Shown: positions 1 to 8,182, numbered from the stretch's first letter. The stretch: 64,000 nucleotides of DNA from Bordetella parapertussis (GCA_945861275.1 CAMATZ010000010.1:1-64000), one strand, 5' to 3'. Notes: generated by a model not told the origin, from the sequence alone. Program-made: numbers and translations.

Positions 1-25
1 GTGTGACTTTAGCCATTTGAAAGAT
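1..25. repeat. Left terminal inverted repeat of the IS66-type transposon
   Basis: It begins GTGTGACTTTAGC. Read inward, it matches the complement of 2682-2706 over the first 13 bases and then imperfectly (an ATTTGAAA-like block against ATTGAAA). Confidence 0.85.
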
Positions 26-68
26 TTCGCTGGCGTCTGAGAGCGACTTTGTGTAATGTTCCCCGCTT

Positions 69-965
69 ATGGGGAGCCTCGCCGATCCGATTGTGTTTCG
101 CCACCGCGGCCGTGACCTGACGATGGCGGATATCGCCAGCATTCAAGCCACAATCGCCGCTCACTACGAGCGTGGCCGCACCTTTATCGGTGTGCGACTT
201 TGCGAACAATGGGATTGGCGGCAATCGAACGGGCAGTATAAAGCCTTCGCGGCGCGCGATTTGTTGCTGCGGCTGCAGCGCGCGGGACTGGTCGAGCTGC
301 CGGCACCGCAACGAACCAAGGTGAACCGGCCGCGGCAGAACTACGAGCAGATGCCGCTGTTTATCCAGACGCGGCTCACAGGCACGCTCGCGGATTATCC
401 GGCTGTCCGGCTGCAACCGGTGCAGGGCGCGGCCGAGCACTATCTTTGGGACTACCTGCTCGCGCACCACCATTATCTGGGGCGCCCGACGCTGGTCGGA
501 GAGCATCTGAAGCAGCTGGTGTTCTTGGGCGAGCAGGTGGTCGGGTGTCTGGGCTGGGCGAGCGCGGCCTGGAAGATCGGGCCGCGTGATCAGTATATTG
601 GCTGGAGCCTTGAGCAGCGCCGCGCCCGCTTGTCGTTGCTCGCCAATAATGTGCGCTTCCTCGTTCTGCCCTGGGTGCGCGTGCCGAGTCTTGCCTCGTG
701 CGTGTTGGGCCTGAGCGTGCGAGGACTGCCGGCGCTGTGGCAGCAGCGCTATGGTCACGCGGTGGTGTTGGCGGAAACCTTCGTCGATAGCGCGCGCTTT
801 GCCGGCACCTGTTATCGGGCCGCCAACTGGCAGTGCGTGGGCCAGACGCAAGGCAGCGCGAAACGCGGTCACCTCTATCACCATCATGGCAACGTCAAAC
901 GCATTTATCTGTATCCGTTGACTCGTCATTGGCGCGAACCGTTGACTGCCGGGCTGATACCGTGA
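69..965 (+). CDS. DUF4338 / DruA-family protein carried by a transposon
   Basis: This 298-aa protein matches the DUF4338 family, named after DruA of the Druantia anti-phage system. Family blocks visible in order are HHYLG (about 136-140), RDQYIGW (about 173-179), NNVRFLVLP (about 193-201), LASCVL, ETFVDSARFAGTCYRAANW (about 238-256) and a following GQTQG. The gene is the first of the transposon and its stop overlaps the GTG start of the transposase (GTGA at 962-965), so the two are probably translationally coupled. A CCCC/GGGG hairpin (60-73) covers the ATG. Its role in the element is unknown; it could be a transposition accessory protein or cargo. Family membership is firm, function is not. 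Confidence 0.85.
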   Translation: MGSLADPIVFRHRGRDLTMADIASIQATIAAHYERGRTFIGVRLCEQWDWRQSNGQYKAFAARDLLLRLQRAGLVELPAPQRTKVNRPRQNYEQMPLFIQTRLTGTLADYPAVRLQPVQGAAEHYLWDYLLAHHHYLGRPTLVGEHLKQLVFLGEQVVGCLGWASAAWKIGPRDQYIGWSLEQRRARLSLLANNVRFLVLPWVRVPSLASCVLGLSVRGLPALWQQRYGHAVVLAETFVDSARFAGTCYRAANWQCVGQTQGSAKRGHLYHHHGNVKRIYLYPLTRHWREPLTAGLIP

Positions 966-2368
966 CTCACGCCGAGGCGCTCGCCATCTTGGCTTCGCCG
1001 CGTGCGCAAGCCACGCGCACCATCCTTGCCTTGGCTGAGAAGGCCGAGCGTTGGGACCAACTGCAAGCCAAGGGAGCGACTACCCCGATCAGTCCCACCA
1101 CCCCCTCTGGGATGCAGCCGGTGTATCTGAAGCCGCGCTCGCGCCGGCGCGCCAAACCACCGGGGCGCAAGGCCGGACATCCGGGGGCGCATCGGCCTGC
1201 GCCGACGCGCATCGATGCGCGCCTCGAAGACAAGCTTACGCACTGCCCGGACTGTCACCATAAAGTCGGACCCTCGATCCGCCAGCACACCCGGATCATC
1301 GAAGAGATCCCACCCGTGGTGCCCAAGGTCACCGCCCACACCGTGCACGGTCATTGGTGTGCCACCTGCGGCAAAATCGTCACCGCGCCGGTGACGGCGG
1401 CCCTGCCGCATAGCACCTTGGGCCTGCGCTTCGTGGTCTACACGGCATGGCTGCATTATTTCGTCGGCGTGAGCGTCGGCAACTGTGTGAAGATCGCGCA
1501 GGCCTCGCTCGGCTTCACGGTGAGCCCCGGCGGCCTGACTCTCGCATGGACGAACCTCGCGCGGCGCTTGGAAGGCGACTATGAGCGCATCCGCCAGACC
1601 ATCCGCAACAGCGCGGTCCTGCATGCCGACGAGACGGGCTGGCGCATCAACGGTGTAACGTGCTGGTTGTGGGCCTTCGCCACCCGCCACCAGTGCTACT
1701 ATTTGATCGATCCGCATCGCGGTTCGAGCGTCGTCAAGGCGGTGCTCGGCTCGCTGTTTCCCGGCATCCTGATTACCGACTTCTGGGGTGCCTACAACGC
1801 GCTCGATGCGCTCGCCAAACAGAAGTGCTATTTCCATTTGTTCACGGAGCTCAAAAAGGTCGATAAACTCACCCCCGCACGCCCTTGGCGACGCTTCCGC
1901 AAAAAACTCGCCCGGCTGCTCAAAGATGCGGTCCGCCTTGGCGAGGCGCGCGCCACCATGAAGCCCCAGTGCTACGCGCGGCGAAAGGCCCAGCTGCATC
2001 GGCGCCTCGACCAATTCATCGCCACCCCATGGGCCGACCCCCACGCCAAACGCCTCATCAAACGCTTGCGTCGCCACCGTCACGAGATGCTCACCTTCCT
2101 CGATCACGAGTCCGTCAGCCCCTACAACAACCATGCCGAGCAGCAAATGCGGGTTGCCGTCCACACCCGCAAGGTCAGTCAACAGAACCGCTCAACCCAA
2201 GGCGCCAAAACGCACGCCATCTTGCTCAGCCACTTTCGTACCGCCGATCTGCAAAAGCTCAACCCCCTCGACTACGTGATGCAATTGGCCGAGGCTGCGA
2301 TCGTCGCCAAACCCGCTCCCGCCGACACCGCAGCCGCCAACCTCACGCCCCTCAAACAAGCTGCCTGA
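962..2368 (+). CDS. tnpC: IS66-family transposase (TnpC)
   Basis: This is a DDE transposase of the IS66 type, 468 aa from the GTG at 962. It has an N-terminal zinc ribbon (CPDC and CATC pairs), then the catalytic segments HADETGW (first Asp), ITDFWGAYN (second Asp) and YNNHAEQQMR (Glu) followed by the family's RKVSQQNRSTQGA-like block. Upstream ATG codons in this frame lie deep inside the preceding gene; the GTG that overlaps the DUF4338 stop is the natural start. The reading frame is intact, so the element may be active. The stand-alone architecture without TnpA/TnpB resembles the ISBst12-like branch (known family trait, from memory). Confidence 0.92.
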   Translation: MTHAEALAILASPRAQATRTILALAEKAERWDQLQAKGATTPISPTTPSGMQPVYLKPRSRRRAKPPGRKAGHPGAHRPAPTRIDARLEDKLTHCPDCHHKVGPSIRQHTRIIEEIPPVVPKVTAHTVHGHWCATCGKIVTAPVTAALPHSTLGLRFVVYTAWLHYFVGVSVGNCVKIAQASLGFTVSPGGLTLAWTNLARRLEGDYERIRQTIRNSAVLHADETGWRINGVTCWLWAFATRHQCYYLIDPHRGSSVVKAVLGSLFPGILITDFWGAYNALDALAKQKCYFHLFTELKKVDKLTPARPWRRFRKKLARLLKDAVRLGEARATMKPQCYARRKAQLHRRLDQFIATPWADPHAKRLIKRLRRHRHEMLTFLDHESVSPYNNHAEQQMRVAVHTRKVSQQNRSTQGAKTHAILLSHFRTADLQKLNPLDYVMQLAEAAIVAKPAPADTAAANLTPLKQAA

Positions 2369-2451
2369 TCGCCCCGCCTGTCGCCTGCGCATCGGCGCAC
2401 CTCTGCTAAAATCACCAGCGGGATCTATCCGCTTACAGGACACTCTCCGCC

Positions 2452-2676
2452 ATGCCTAAGCCTCGCACCTGTCAGCAGTGTGGTGCCCGCAACCTCCAGC
2501 GCCGCTCGACCACTTACCCCCTCATACTCCCCGGCCAGCAGATCAATGTCGGACGCGTCCAAGTTGATGAGTGCGGCGAATGTGGCCACCTCATGCCGAC
2601 CCCAGCAGGACAGGACAAATTGCAGCGTTGTCTCCACGTCTTCACCGGAATGCTCGACATCGCCCGAAAATCGTAG
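2452..2676 (+). CDS. YgiT-type zinc-finger protein, 74 aa, transposon passenger
   Basis: This small protein has two CxxC pairs (CQQC near residue 8 and CGEC near 42), the layout of YgiT/MqsA N-terminal zinc-binding domains, where the domain precedes a DNA-binding half or pairs with a toxin. No MqsR-like toxin or HTH half is present. It lies 83 bp after the transposase and ends just before the right terminal repeat, so it belongs to the element. It may help the transposase recognise the ends or regulate it; this is inference. Confidence 0.7.
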   Translation: MPKPRTCQQCGARNLQRRSTTYPLILPGQQINVGRVQVDECGECGHLMPTPAGQDKLQRCLHVFTGMLDIARKS

Positions 2677-2681
2677 CGCTA

Positions 2682-2706
2682 TCGTTTCAATCCGCTAAAG
2701 TCACAC
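2682..2706. repeat. Right terminal inverted repeat of the IS66-type transposon
   Basis: It ends GCTAAAGTCACAC (2694-2706), the exact complement of the left end, with a partly conserved inner part (TTTCAATC). Confidence 0.85.
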
Positions 2707-2736
2707 AAACAATTTTATTAAGCAGCAGCGGACGCA

Positions 2737-3447
2737 TCAGGACGCGCTCTTTACGCGGCTCCGCAATTCTTTCCAGGCGCTGATACTATCCGAACTGCCC
2801 CCCGCCTGCTTGCGCCCCTCCTGCTGCTGCTTGGCGCTCCACAGGCCGGTACCATTAAAGCTGTAGATCGGCCGCAGGTCGGTGCGTGTCGACGCCGGCT
2901 GTATGGTCTTGTTGATGTTGTCGAGAATCACCGGCTCGGCGTCGGGCGTGGCGAAATAGGCGAGCACCATGTGCGCTACGTTGTACACCCTGATTTCTTT
3001 GACGTAGGTGATCTGCAACTTCTCATCGGGCACGCCCAGCATCAGCAAGGTGAAATATTTCGCGATGGAATAGTCCTCGCAGTCGCCGGCATTGGTGGAC
3101 AAAAATTCTATCGGTGTTGCCCAGTAATCTTCCTTGCCCCAGTGATCGCGATCTTCTTTGAACGGCGTCAGATTCATGAAATCATTCACCAGTTCCAGCT
3201 TTTGCCGCTCGTTCAGTGCGCGATTTGTCGGGCTGGTCATCAGCGTGCGCCAGTTGGTCAGCCGCTCTTTCGCTATCGGGCCGAGCCTCGTCGTCAACCT
3301 TGCGATCTGTTCGTCGCTGACGGTTATCGCTTCCTGCGCGAAAGCGAACGCAATCATCAGCGCCGACATCAGCCACGCCAGCCAGGGAATCGATGCGCGG
3401 GAAGCGCGCACGGAATTCAAAGGGGTCAGGTGCATAGTCCAGGCCAT
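2737..3447 (-). CDS. lapG: LapG-type periplasmic cysteine protease (BTLCP family)
   Basis: This is a bacterial transglutaminase-like cysteine proteinase. In known systems LapG cuts the N-terminus of large LapA-type adhesins in the periplasm and is held inactive by the c-di-GMP receptor LapD. The catalytic triad is visible: Cys123 in NAGDCEDYS, His159 in NVAHMVL and Asp176 in ILDNI. The N-terminus has a hydrophobic export segment (about 21-37, ending AFA-QEA). Translation could also start at Met5. Neither lapD nor an adhesin gene is in the window. The first codons contain a CTGACCCCTTTGAATTC-like stretch resembling a dispersed repeat. The gene is intact although a transposon sits 30 bp after its stop. 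Confidence 0.9.
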   Translation of the reverse strand: MAWTMHLTPLNSVRASRASIPWLAWLMSALMIAFAFAQEAITVSDEQIARLTTRLGPIAKERLTNWRTLMTSPTNRALNERQKLELVNDFMNLTPFKEDRDHWGKEDYWATPIEFLSTNAGDCEDYSIAKYFTLLMLGVPDEKLQITYVKEIRVYNVAHMVLAYFATPDAEPVILDNINKTIQPASTRTDLRPIYSFNGTGLWSAKQQQEGRKQAGGSSDSISAWKELRSRVKSAS

Positions 3448-3496
3448 TTTTTTGCAACGTGATGCGCCACTGGTTTTAAAACCGCGCTAAAAACGC

Positions 3497-3573
3497 TGGC
3501 GCGCCCGAGACGATTCGAACGTCCGACCCCTGCCTTCGGAGGGCAGTACTCTATCCAGCTGAGCTACGGGCGC
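3497..3573 (-). tRNA. tRNA-Arg (anticodon CCG)
   Basis: On the minus strand the cloverleaf reads acceptor GCGCCCG / CGGGCGC, a D arm with AGCTCAGCTGGATAGAG, an anticodon stem CTGCC/GGCAG around the loop CTCCGAA (anticodon CCG), a T arm with the TTCGAAT loop, discriminator G and an encoded CCA. The total is 77 nt. Confidence 0.95.
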
Positions 3574-3698
3574 CTGGTTGTCAAAATACTGTTAACCGGG
3601 TGTGATATTAGCACGTGCGAGTGGTGCGGCCTAAGCGTAGACTGGGTGCAGTCCAGGGTAAATTTGTTCTATGAAATTTATGATGAAAATCAATGACG

Positions 3699-3775
3699 GT
3701 AGGGTGGGCACGCTTTTGTGCCCACGCGGATACCCAACCGCGTGGGCAGACGATAAACCTGTCTGCCCACCCTAC
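3699..3775. repeat. Intergenic palindromic repeat (GTAGGGTGGGCA type)
   Basis: The outer arms GTAGGGTGGGCA (3699-3710) and TGCCCACCCTAC (3764-3775) are exact complements. Inside are three smaller hairpins: GTGGGCAC/GTGCCCAC, CGCG/CGCG and GCAGAC/GTCTGC. This is the look of dispersed REP-like elements common in proteobacterial intergenic regions. The rest of 3574-3846 shows no gene. Confidence 0.75.
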
Positions 3776-3846
3776 GCTATTCTCTGAGATCAAACTTACC
3801 CTGGGGCGCAGTCTGAGGGCGGGGGAAAAAACGTTATACTCAAACC

Positions 3847-5082
3847 ATGGTTAATTTTGAACTAAATCAAGGCATTAACACGACGCGACGGGCGGTTCGC
3901 TTTGCACTGGCGGGGTTCACGCTGATCGAGCTTTCGATTGTGTTATTCATCATCGGCGTGGTGATGACAAGCGGACTGCTGGCGTTAAATGCAGTGCAAC
4001 GCAATCAGGCAGCTTCCGCCACCGAGCAGCGGCAAGTCACCGTGCGCGATGCCTTGATAGACTACCTGCGCAGGAACAACCGATTGCCGTGTCCGGATAC
4101 CAATTTCACGGTGCCGGACGGCATCGAAAACCGCGCGACTGCGGGCAACCCGGCGACGGCGTGTTCGGCCGTGTTCGGCATCGTGCCGTACGTGACCCTG
4201 GGTCTTGCGCGGGATGCGGTTCAGGATGGATGGGGCAATTTTTTCAGCTACCACATATCCAATACCGCCGGCGCGAACACCGACTGGACCATAACCGCAA
4301 ACTTCAACGCCGGAAACACCGGACTACTCACCGTCAATACGCGCGTTGCGGGCACCGCAACGCTGGTAGCGAACGCGGTGGTGGCGGTGGTGGTGTCGCA
4401 TGGCCCTAACGGGTTTGGCGCCTATACCATAGGCGGCACGCGCAACACCATGCCGGCGCCGACCACCAGCGACGAATCCTCCAATGCGCGCGCGAATGCA
4501 ACCAGCCTTGTCACCTATTACCGGCGTGATCTGACCACCGACGACGCTGCCACCGGTGGCGCGATCGACGATATCGTGCTGTATATTACTGCCGATGAGT
4601 TATTGCGGCCGCTGTTCAAGGACGGTTCGCTACTATCGCCGGCGGCCCATGTGAATGCCGAGATGCAAAAAATCAAGTCTGCGCTGATCGGTTATGCGAT
4701 GTCCACGCAGTCAAGCAGAGGGACTTCCGCTTGCGACGATAGCGGGTCGACGCCCAAGTGCAGGAATCTGCCGTATGCGGATGTTATTGACGGTTTTCAA
4801 AACGTCGGCACCTTGAGCCTTTTAGTGCCCTATAACAACCTTGGCCTTTCCCTCGCAGACGTAACCGATGCGTGGGGTGTGCGCTACAACTACACGGTGA
4901 ACACGACGGCAGCTTCGACCAGTTCGGGAGGCGGAATTTCGAGTACCCAGCCGTCCGCCAGCACCATCGTCATAACCCTAACTTCCTACGGCCCCAATCG
5001 GGCGTCGGGGGGCGGGGATGATATAACCGTGACTGTTCCCGCCTCTGAGATCCGCGGTTACCTAGGGAGCGCTATACCATGA
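3847..5082 (+). CDS. Large prepilin-like protein with duplicated globular domain
   Basis: This is a type IV pilin/pseudopilin-like protein. The class III prepilin motif is AGFTLIELS with cleavage expected after Gly23 and Glu at mature position 5, followed by a hydrophobic helix (about 24-48). At 411 aa it is more than twice the usual pilin size because the globular part occurs twice: DALIDY/PYVTLGL/DGWG/HGPNG at about 69-189 and SALIGY/PYNNLGL/DAWG/YGPNR at about 278-385. Its stop overlaps the start of the next prepilin gene (ATGA). The gene at 5770 is a close paralogue. No pilus or secretion machinery genes are nearby, so assembly must rely on genes elsewhere. The role, as minor pilin or adhesin, is inference. 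Confidence 0.8.
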   Translation: MVNFELNQGINTTRRAVRFALAGFTLIELSIVLFIIGVVMTSGLLALNAVQRNQAASATEQRQVTVRDALIDYLRRNNRLPCPDTNFTVPDGIENRATAGNPATACSAVFGIVPYVTLGLARDAVQDGWGNFFSYHISNTAGANTDWTITANFNAGNTGLLTVNTRVAGTATLVANAVVAVVVSHGPNGFGAYTIGGTRNTMPAPTTSDESSNARANATSLVTYYRRDLTTDDAATGGAIDDIVLYITADELLRPLFKDGSLLSPAAHVNAEMQKIKSALIGYAMSTQSSRGTSACDDSGSTPKCRNLPYADVIDGFQNVGTLSLLVPYNNLGLSLADVTDAWGVRYNYTVNTTAASTSSGGGISSTQPSASTIVITLTSYGPNRASGGGDDITVTVPASEIRGYLGSAIP

Positions 5083-5720
5083 GCCGCTTGCTACTTTTGC
5101 CCTTGCGTCACCATCGCGCACTACGGTCCCGGGCCAGGGGCTTTACGCTGATCGAGCTGGCGATAGCCATGGCCATAACCGGGTTGCTGCTCACCACCGT
5201 TTTGATGGCGACCGGTATCATCGGGGTGTCAGACTCGCAGGCGGTTCGCTCCGCGGTGTCGGACCTGGCTACGGCCACCTCACAATTTCGCGCGCAATAC
5301 AGTTACCTGCCGGGTGATATGCCGACCGCAACCACGGTGGTTCCGGGTGTAGCCGCAAACTCCTGTACTGCAACGGCCAACGGCGATGGCGACGGGGAGG
5401 TTGAGGCAGCAGAAGTGGCTTGTGTACCCTGGCATCTGAATAAAGCCGGGTTAATCAAAGGCAGCGGCGCTGCGATTGTCTACTCTCTGTCCGGCGGTAC
5501 CAGGGTTACGCTGCGGGTAATTGCGCGCTCGGCAAGCGGCGTTACCACCTTCCCGACCAGCACCCGCAATGTGATTGAGCTACTGAACGTTCCCTGCCCC
5601 ATAGCGCAGGATCTTGATGCGAAGATGGATGACGGCAATTTCGCCACCGGCAACGTGCGCGCCAGTGTTGCCTCCTGCACCGGCACTGCTATCGTCGCGA
5701 GTGTTGCGGTGGCGCTCTAG
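5079..5720 (+). CDS. Prepilin-like N-methylation domain protein
   Basis: This 213-aa protein has the prepilin cleavage motif RGFTLIELA (Gly21, mature Glu5) and the following hydrophobic helix. Then comes a segment with QFRAQYSYLPGDMPTA, typical of minor pilins, and four spaced cysteines (about 92, 111, 171 and 199) that may form disulfides. The start overlaps the stop of the upstream large prepilin by 4 bp, so the two are co-translated. Its last 33 bp are repeated at 7017-7049 after the third prepilin gene, showing that the whole two-gene unit was once duplicated. Confidence 0.8.
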   Translation: MSRLLLLPLRHHRALRSRARGFTLIELAIAMAITGLLLTTVLMATGIIGVSDSQAVRSAVSDLATATSQFRAQYSYLPGDMPTATTVVPGVAANSCTATANGDGDGEVEAAEVACVPWHLNKAGLIKGSGAAIVYSLSGGTRVTLRVIARSASGVTTFPTSTRNVIELLNVPCPIAQDLDAKMDDGNFATGNVRASVASCTGTAIVASVAVAL

Positions 5721-5769
5721 CGGGCGAATGGCAGCCTGAGGGCCGCAAACAAACCGTTATCCTCAAACC

Positions 5770-7014
5770 ATGAATAATTTTAAACTAAATCAAGGTGTTA
5801 GCTTCACGCATCGGGTAAACCGCGCAGCGCCGGCGGGGTTTAGTCTGATCGAGCTTTCAATTGTGCTTTTCATCATCGGCGTAGTGATGACGAGCGGGCT
5901 CGCGGCGTTAAATGTCTTGCAACGCAATCAGGCGTCTTCCGCAACCGCGCAGCGGCAGGTCACCGTCCGCGATGCCTTGATAGACTATCTGCGCAGGAAC
6001 AACCGATTGCCGTGTCCGGATACCAATTTCACGGTGCCGGACGGCATCGAAAACCGCACGACTGCGGGCAATCCGGCGACGGCGTGTTCGGCCGTGTTCG
6101 GCATCGTGCCGTACGCGACCCTGGGTCTTCCGAGGGAGACCGTTCAGGATGGATGGGGCAATTTTTTCAGCTACCACATATCCAATACCGCCGGCGCCAA
6201 CACCGACTGGACCATAACCGCAAACTTCAATGCCGGAAACACCGGACTACTCACCGTCAATACGCGCGTTGCCGGCACCGCAACACTGGTAGCGAACGCG
6301 GTGGTGGCGGTGGTGGTGTCGCATGGCCCTAACGGGTTTGGCGCCTACACCATCGGCGGCACGCGCAACACCATGCCGGCGCCGACCACCAGCGACGAAT
6401 CTTCCAATGCGCGCGCGAATGCAACCAGCCTTGTCACCTATTACCGGCGCGATCTGACCACCGACGACGCTGCCACCGGTGGCGCGATCGACGATGTCGT
6501 GCTGTATATTACTGCCGATGATTTATTGCGGCCGTTGTTTAACGATGGTTCGCTACAATCGCCGACGGCCCATGTGACCGCCGAAATGCAGAAAATCAAG
6601 CTTGCGCTGATCGGCTATGCGATGGCTAATGATGCCAGCAATGGGAATTCCAATTGCACCGGTAGCGGTGGTGGTGTGCTGAAGTGCAAAAATCTGCCGT
6701 ATGCGGATTCCGGCACTAACGGTTCTCAAAATTCCGGTACTACCACAGGTCTTCTGCCTTATAACGATCTTGGCATTTCCGCCGCGGAGGGAACCGATCC
6801 GTGGGGTGTGCGCTACCGCTACACGGTGAACTCGACGGCGGCTGCGTCAGGCAGCGGTAACGGCATTTCGAGTAGCCAGCCCTCCGCCAGCACCATACTC
6901 ATAACACTCACTTCGGACGGCCCCAATCGTGCCTCAGGCGGTGGTGATGATATAACCGTGACCGTTTCCGCCGCTGAGATTCGCACATTCATGGGCACTA
7001 CTGTTTTGCCGTGA
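5770..7014 (+). CDS. Large prepilin-like protein, tandem paralogue
   Basis: This is a 414-aa paralogue of the gene at 3847, with the same motif (AGFSLIELS), the same doubled globular domain (DALIDY/PYATLGL/DGWG and LALIGY/PYNDLGI/DPWG) and nearly identical central residues (about 85-245). The 20-30 bp upstream of both start codons are also alike, so the promoter or leader was copied too. Divergence is concentrated in the second globular copy (about residues 280-370), which may be the exposed variable part. It is followed by only a remnant of the small prepilin partner. Confidence 0.8.
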   Translation: MNNFKLNQGVSFTHRVNRAAPAGFSLIELSIVLFIIGVVMTSGLAALNVLQRNQASSATAQRQVTVRDALIDYLRRNNRLPCPDTNFTVPDGIENRTTAGNPATACSAVFGIVPYATLGLPRETVQDGWGNFFSYHISNTAGANTDWTITANFNAGNTGLLTVNTRVAGTATLVANAVVAVVVSHGPNGFGAYTIGGTRNTMPAPTTSDESSNARANATSLVTYYRRDLTTDDAATGGAIDDVVLYITADDLLRPLFNDGSLQSPTAHVTAEMQKIKLALIGYAMANDASNGNSNCTGSGGGVLKCKNLPYADSGTNGSQNSGTTTGLLPYNDLGISAAEGTDPWGVRYRYTVNSTAAASGSGNGISSSQPSASTILITLTSDGPNRASGGGDDITVTVSAAEIRTFMGTTVLP

Positions 7015-7016
7015 GC

Positions 7017-7049
7017 GCTATCGTCGTGAGTGTTGCGGTGGCGCTCTAG
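7017..7049 (+). pseudogene. Remnant of a second small prepilin gene (last 33 bp)
   Basis: These 33 bases equal the 3' end of the small prepilin gene (5688-5720, through its TAG) with one difference. No upstream part of the gene remains. The simplest history is duplication of the two-gene unit followed by deletion of almost all of the second small gene. Confidence 0.75.
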
Positions 7050-7143
7050 CTGGCGTCAAGACCAAAGCTGTAGATTGCTTTGGCGGCTATTGTTCAATAG
7101 CATGGCGCACCTGATTGCCTGCTTGACTCCACCGGAGACACCG

Positions 7144-8133
7144 ATGATATCCAATGGCCGCACCACCTGGCTTTGCGTCGCCGTCCTGCTCTCCGTTGCC
7201 GCCACTGCGGCTACGGCCGCACTCGCCGCTGACTATCCCGAAAAGGCGATCCGGCTGATTGTGCCGTTTCCCGCGGGCAGCGGCCCGGACGCCAATGCGC
7301 GCGTGCTCACGGCGGGACTCGCGCGCCCGCTGGGCCAGCAAATGATCATTGATAACCGGCCGGGGGCGAGCGGTATTATCGGCACGCAACTGGCTGCGAA
7401 AGCGCCGCCCGACGGTTACACGCTGTTGTTGGGTACTGCAACCGTATTCGCTGCGGTGCCGACGCTGTATGAGAAACTGCCATTCGATCTGGATCGCGAT
7501 TTCATCCCGATCAGCATGATTGAGTTGATACCCTGCGCGCTGGTGGTCAATCCGGCGCTGCCCGCCAAAACCGTCAAGGAATTTATCGCACTGGCAAAGG
7601 CGCGGCCGGGTGAACTGACCTTCGGTTCTGCCGGCAACGGCGGCTTTCATCACCTGTCGGCGGAACTGTTCAAAACATTGACCGGTACCGACATGCGGCA
7701 TATTCCGTATGGGGCCGGTGGTCCGTACGCCGATCTTGTCAGCGGGCAATTGCCGCTGATGTTTGATACCTTGTCGCCGTTTCTGCCCAATGTCAAAGCG
7801 GGCAAGCTGCGTGCGCTGGCATTGAGCGGGAAACAGCGGCGGCCACAAGCGCCCAATGTGCCGACCTTCATCGAAGCCGGCGTGCCGGGGTTTGATTCCT
7901 ACGCCTGGTACGGCCCGGTGGCGCCTGCGGGCACGCCGCGAGCGTTGATCGCGCGCCTGCATGCCGCCATTGTGGAGACGCTGAAATCGGCCGAGGTGAC
8001 AGAACGCTTGACCAACGTCAGCGCGGGCTATGTGGTTGGCAATACGCCCGAAGAATACGCGGCGCTGATTCAGAGCGAGCGTGCAAAATGGGCCAAGGTG
8101 ATCCGGCAAACCGGTTTGAAGCTGGCGCTGTGA
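7144..8133 (+). CDS. Bug-family (TctC) tripartite tricarboxylate receptor protein
   Basis: This is a periplasmic solute receptor of the Bordetella uptake gene family, which is strongly expanded in betaproteobacteria and binds carboxylates or related small molecules. It has a signal peptide (about 1-28, ending TAALA-ADYP), the mature start YPEKAIRLIVPFPAGSGPD, NRPGASGIIG and KAPPDGYTLLLG, all family landmarks. I chose the ATG at 7144 because a GGAG ribosome site lies just before it and a signal peptide follows directly; upstream ATGs would add an unrelated extension. No TctA/TctB membrane genes are adjacent, which is usual for orphan Bug proteins. The ligand is unknown. Confidence 0.9.
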   Translation: MISNGRTTWLCVAVLLSVAATAATAALAADYPEKAIRLIVPFPAGSGPDANARVLTAGLARPLGQQMIIDNRPGASGIIGTQLAAKAPPDGYTLLLGTATVFAAVPTLYEKLPFDLDRDFIPISMIELIPCALVVNPALPAKTVKEFIALAKARPGELTFGSAGNGGFHHLSAELFKTLTGTDMRHIPYGAGGPYADLVSGQLPLMFDTLSPFLPNVKAGKLRALALSGKQRRPQAPNVPTFIEAGVPGFDSYAWYGPVAPAGTPRALIARLHAAIVETLKSAEVTERLTNVSAGYVVGNTPEEYAALIQSERAKWAKVIRQTGLKLAL

Positions 8134-8155
8134 CGCGCCGCCTCTGCGCACACGC

Positions 8156-8172
8156 TGCGCCGCTACGGCGCA
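8156..8172. terminator. Small hairpin between convergent genes
   Basis: TGCGCCG/CGGCGCA with a 3-base loop lies in the 49-bp gap between two convergent genes. There is no clear T tract, so terminator function is only a guess. Confidence 0.35.
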
Positions 8173-8182
8173 CGCTGCACCG

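Larger units (their letters stand above)
1..2706 (+). mobile_element. IS66-type transposon with DruA-family and zinc-finger passenger genes
   Basis: The element is bounded by inverted repeats whose outer 13 bases match exactly (GTGTGACTTTAGC at 1-13, its complement at 2694-2706). Inside are three same-strand genes: a DUF4338/DruA-family protein, an IS66-type DDE transposase overlapping it by 4 bp, and a small YgiT-type zinc-finger protein. The usual IS66 helper genes tnpA/tnpB are not present. The right end lies 30 bp past the lapG stop codon, so lapG is not broken. The left flank is outside the window, so a target-site duplication cannot be checked; the flank after 2706 begins AAACAATT. Confidence 0.85.

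Noticed and set aside
926-2182. Long open frames antisense to the transposase, to the halogenase-like gene (14652-16532) and to nirB (52107-53702)
   Set aside because: They mirror codon bias of GC-rich genes on the other strand, have no family motifs and no ribosome sites.
3497-3573. tRNA-Arg as attachment site of an integrated element
   Set aside because: No duplicated tRNA end, integrase gene or composition change adjoins it; the island at 12.2-16.7 kb is far away.
7144-8133. Missing TctA/TctB membrane genes next to Bug receptors as signs of deletion
   Set aside because: Orphan Bug receptor genes are the rule in betaproteobacteria.
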